From: Aquabacterium olei
GTDB taxonomy: Bacteria; Pseudomonadota; Gammaproteobacteria; Burkholderiales; Burkholderiaceae_C
Assembly (NCBI RefSeq): GCF_003100395.1
Contig: NZ_CP029210.1
Span: forward strand, 2,728,001-2,792,000
Length of the DNA stretch: 64,000 nt
Direction: 5' to 3'
Every line of letters begins with the position of its first letter. The first letter of the stretch is position 1. This document shows, one piece after another, positions 62,474 through 64,000 of the stretch. The notes under the pieces were generated by a model, which had not been told where the DNA came from, did not search any database, and saw nothing but the letters and a program-made list of their open reading frames with translations. A program made the translations under genes and the position numbers.

Positions 62474-64000
62474 ATGATTGCATCCATGATCCGGGCCGCG
62501 CTCAGCCAGCGGCTGGTGGTGGTCGTCCTGGCGCTGGTGGTGTGCGGCTTCGGCCTGCGCGCCGCCATGAAGCTGTCGGTCGACGCATTCCCTGATGTGA
62601 CGAACGTGCAGGTGCAGATCGCGACCGAAGCCCCGGGCCGTTCGCCTGAGGAGATCGAGCGCTTCGTGACCGTGCCGCTCGAGATTGCGATGACCGGCCT
62701 GCCCGGCATCGTGGAGATGCGCTCGCTCAACAAGAGCGGGCTGTCCATCATCACGCTGGTGTTCACGGACACCACCGATGTCTACTTCGCGCGGCAGCTC
62801 GTCACCGAGCGGCTCATCGAGGTGTCCACCCGCATGCCGGAGGGCATCGTGCCCGTGCTGGGGCCGGTGTCGACCGGGCTGGGCGAGGTCTACCAGTACA
62901 CGCTGGAGAAGGCCGATGACGGCAAGCGCGCGCTGACTCCGCAGGAGCTGGCCGACCGGCGTGCCGTTCAGGACTGGGTGGTGCGGCCGTTGCTGCGCTC
63001 GATCCCCGGTGTGGCCGAGATCAACTCGCAGGGTGGCTACGTGAAGCAGTACCAGGCGCTGGTGGATCCCGGCCGGCTGCGTCACTATGGGCTGTCCGTG
63101 CAGCAGATCGTGCACGCGATCGCCTCGAACAACGCCAACACGAGTGGCGGCATCCTGCCCCAGGTGACCGAGCAGTACCTGATCCGCGGTGTCGGCCTGA
63201 TCCGCACGCTGGAAGACATCGGCAACATCGTCGTCAAGGAAGACGGGAGCGTGCCGGTGTACGTGAAGGACGTGGCCGAGGTGAGGATCGGCAGCGAGGT
63301 GCGCCAGGGCGCCATCATCAAGGGTGGCTACACCGAAGGCGTGTCGGGCATCGTGCTGATGATGCGGGGCGGCAATGCCAAGGAAATCGTCACGCGGGTG
63401 AAGGAACGTGTCGACGAGATCAACAGCAAGGGCATGCTGCCCGATGGGCTGAAGATCGTGCCGTACTACGACCGCACCGACCTGGTCGACGCGGCACTGT
63501 GGACGGTGGGCAAGGTGCTGATCGAAGGCATCTTCCTGGTGGTCGTGATCCTGTTCGTGTTCCTGGGCGATGTGCGTTCGAGCCTCATCGTCGTGGCCAC
63601 GCTGATCATTGCGCCGCTGACGACCTTCATCCTGATGAACCGCTACGGCATCTCGGCCAACCTGATGTCGCTCGGCGGCCTGGCCATCGCGATCGGCCTG
63701 ATGGTGGACGCGACCGTGGTGGTGGTGGAGAACGTGTATCACAAGCTCGGCCAGGCGGGCGACAGCATGGGCGCGCGCGTGCGCACCGTGCTGACCGCCA
63801 CGACCGAGGTGGCCACGCCGACCATCTTCGGCATCGCGATCATCATCCTGGTGTTCCTGCCGCTGATGACGCTGCAGGGCATCGAGGGCAAGATGTTCGC
63901 GCCGCTGGCCCTGACCATCGCCATGGCCCTGGCCGTGTCGCTGGCGGTGTCGCTGTTCCTGTCGCCGGTGCTGTGTTCCTACTTCCTGAAGGGCGGCTCG
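62474..64000 (+). CDS. czcA: RND heavy-metal efflux pump inner-membrane subunit, partial (CzcA-like, cut by window end)
   Basis: Proton-driven export of metal cations. About 509 codons are present of an expected 1040 or so: TM1 (about 10-33), the first periplasmic loop with porter domains, and TM2 to TM6. The TM4 relay motif reads AIAIGLMVDATVVVVEN. It keeps Asp412 and Glu419, matching CzcA D408 and E415, but has Ala406 where CzcA has D402, and lacks the DFG/DGA words of the Zn/Co/Cd group. The motif is nearer the monovalent or unassigned HME groups, so the metal substrate is open. The ATG at 62474 follows GGAG within the czcB stop. Confidence 0.92.
   Translation, partial: MIASMIRAALSQRLVVVVLALVVCGFGLRAAMKLSVDAFPDVTNVQVQIATEAPGRSPEEIERFVTVPLEIAMTGLPGIVEMRSLNKSGLSIITLVFTDTTDVYFARQLVTERLIEVSTRMPEGIVPVLGPVSTGLGEVYQYTLEKADDGKRALTPQELADRRAVQDWVVRPLLRSIPGVAEINSQGGYVKQYQALVDPGRLRHYGLSVQQIVHAIASNNANTSGGILPQVTEQYLIRGVGLIRTLEDIGNIVVKEDGSVPVYVKDVAEVRIGSEVRQGAIIKGGYTEGVSGIVLMMRGGNAKEIVTRVKERVDEINSKGMLPDGLKIVPYYDRTDLVDAALWTVGKVLIEGIFLVVVILFVFLGDVRSSLIVVATLIIAPLTTFILMNRYGISANLMSLGGLAIAIGLMVDATVVVVENVYHKLGQAGDSMGARVRTVLTATTEVATPTIFGIAIIILVFLPLMTLQGIEGKMFAPLALTIAMALAVSLAVSLFLSPVLCSYFLKGGS

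Overview
The window is GC-rich, densely coded bacterial DNA. The gene content points to a betaproteobacterium of the order Burkholderiales, probably the Leptothrix/Aquabacterium/Rubrivivax side or a near neighbour. The support is the order sdhCDAB-sdhE-gltA next to a GntR regulator and mdh, the AcnD/PrpF form of the methylcitrate cycle, ubiJ-ubiB, fmdB-DUF502-aspS and an EpsL-type exopolysaccharide gene. The genus is inference from gene order, not from a marker gene. Both ends are cut: leuC on the left and an RND pump gene on the right. No rRNA, tRNA, CRISPR array, prophage or insertion sequence was seen.

Layout. 1-9953 is central carbon metabolism: leuC (minus, partial), then on the minus strand a GntR regulator, sdhC, sdhD, sdhA, sdhB, sdhE and gltA, with mdh and a CoA-ester lyase running the other way. 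10125-21105 is the methylcitrate cycle for propionate: prpR (minus) facing prpB-prpC-acnD-[three-gene cassette]-prpF, with a sigma-54 promoter in front of prpB. The cassette (17821-19897) encodes an AAA ATPase, a PIN-like nuclease and a minimal RNA ligase, joined by 4-base start/stop overlaps and lying inside the prp gene row. It is the most unusual item in the window. 21282-24672 holds a small exported protein and acnB.

24787-36571 is a mixed housekeeping stretch: a DsbA-fold isomerase, PBP1A, a YgjP-like metallopeptidase, exonuclease I, a FabH-like synthase, a large hybrid sensor kinase, an RluA-type pseudouridine synthase and an SBF-type transporter. acnA and a secreted lipase follow (36731-40494), then an ArsC/YffB-like protein and an aldehyde module (DUF779 protein, aldehyde dehydrogenase and an AcoR-like sigma-54 activator, 40955-45417). 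ubiG-gph (plus) face a four-gene exopolysaccharide operon (wcaJ-like, epsL, galE, manC; minus). ubiJ-ubiB, a sodium:solute symporter, fmdB-DUF502-aspS and a czcI-like/czcC/czcB/czcA metal-efflux operon close the window.

How the parts work together. Two citrate-synthase relatives (gltA, prpC) and four aconitase-superfamily enzymes (leuC, acnD, acnB, acnA) lie within 40 kb, so acetate and propionate oxidation genes are physically pooled. A palindrome with the core GTCTTATA-N-AAGAC occurs both between the GntR gene and mdh and in front of acnB, which suggests one regulator over sdh-gltA, mdh and acnB. Two sigma-54 activators (PrpR, AcoR-like) each sit beside a -24/-12 promoter for the operon they are likely to control. 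Functional statements come from motif reading of the translated sequence; no database search was run.
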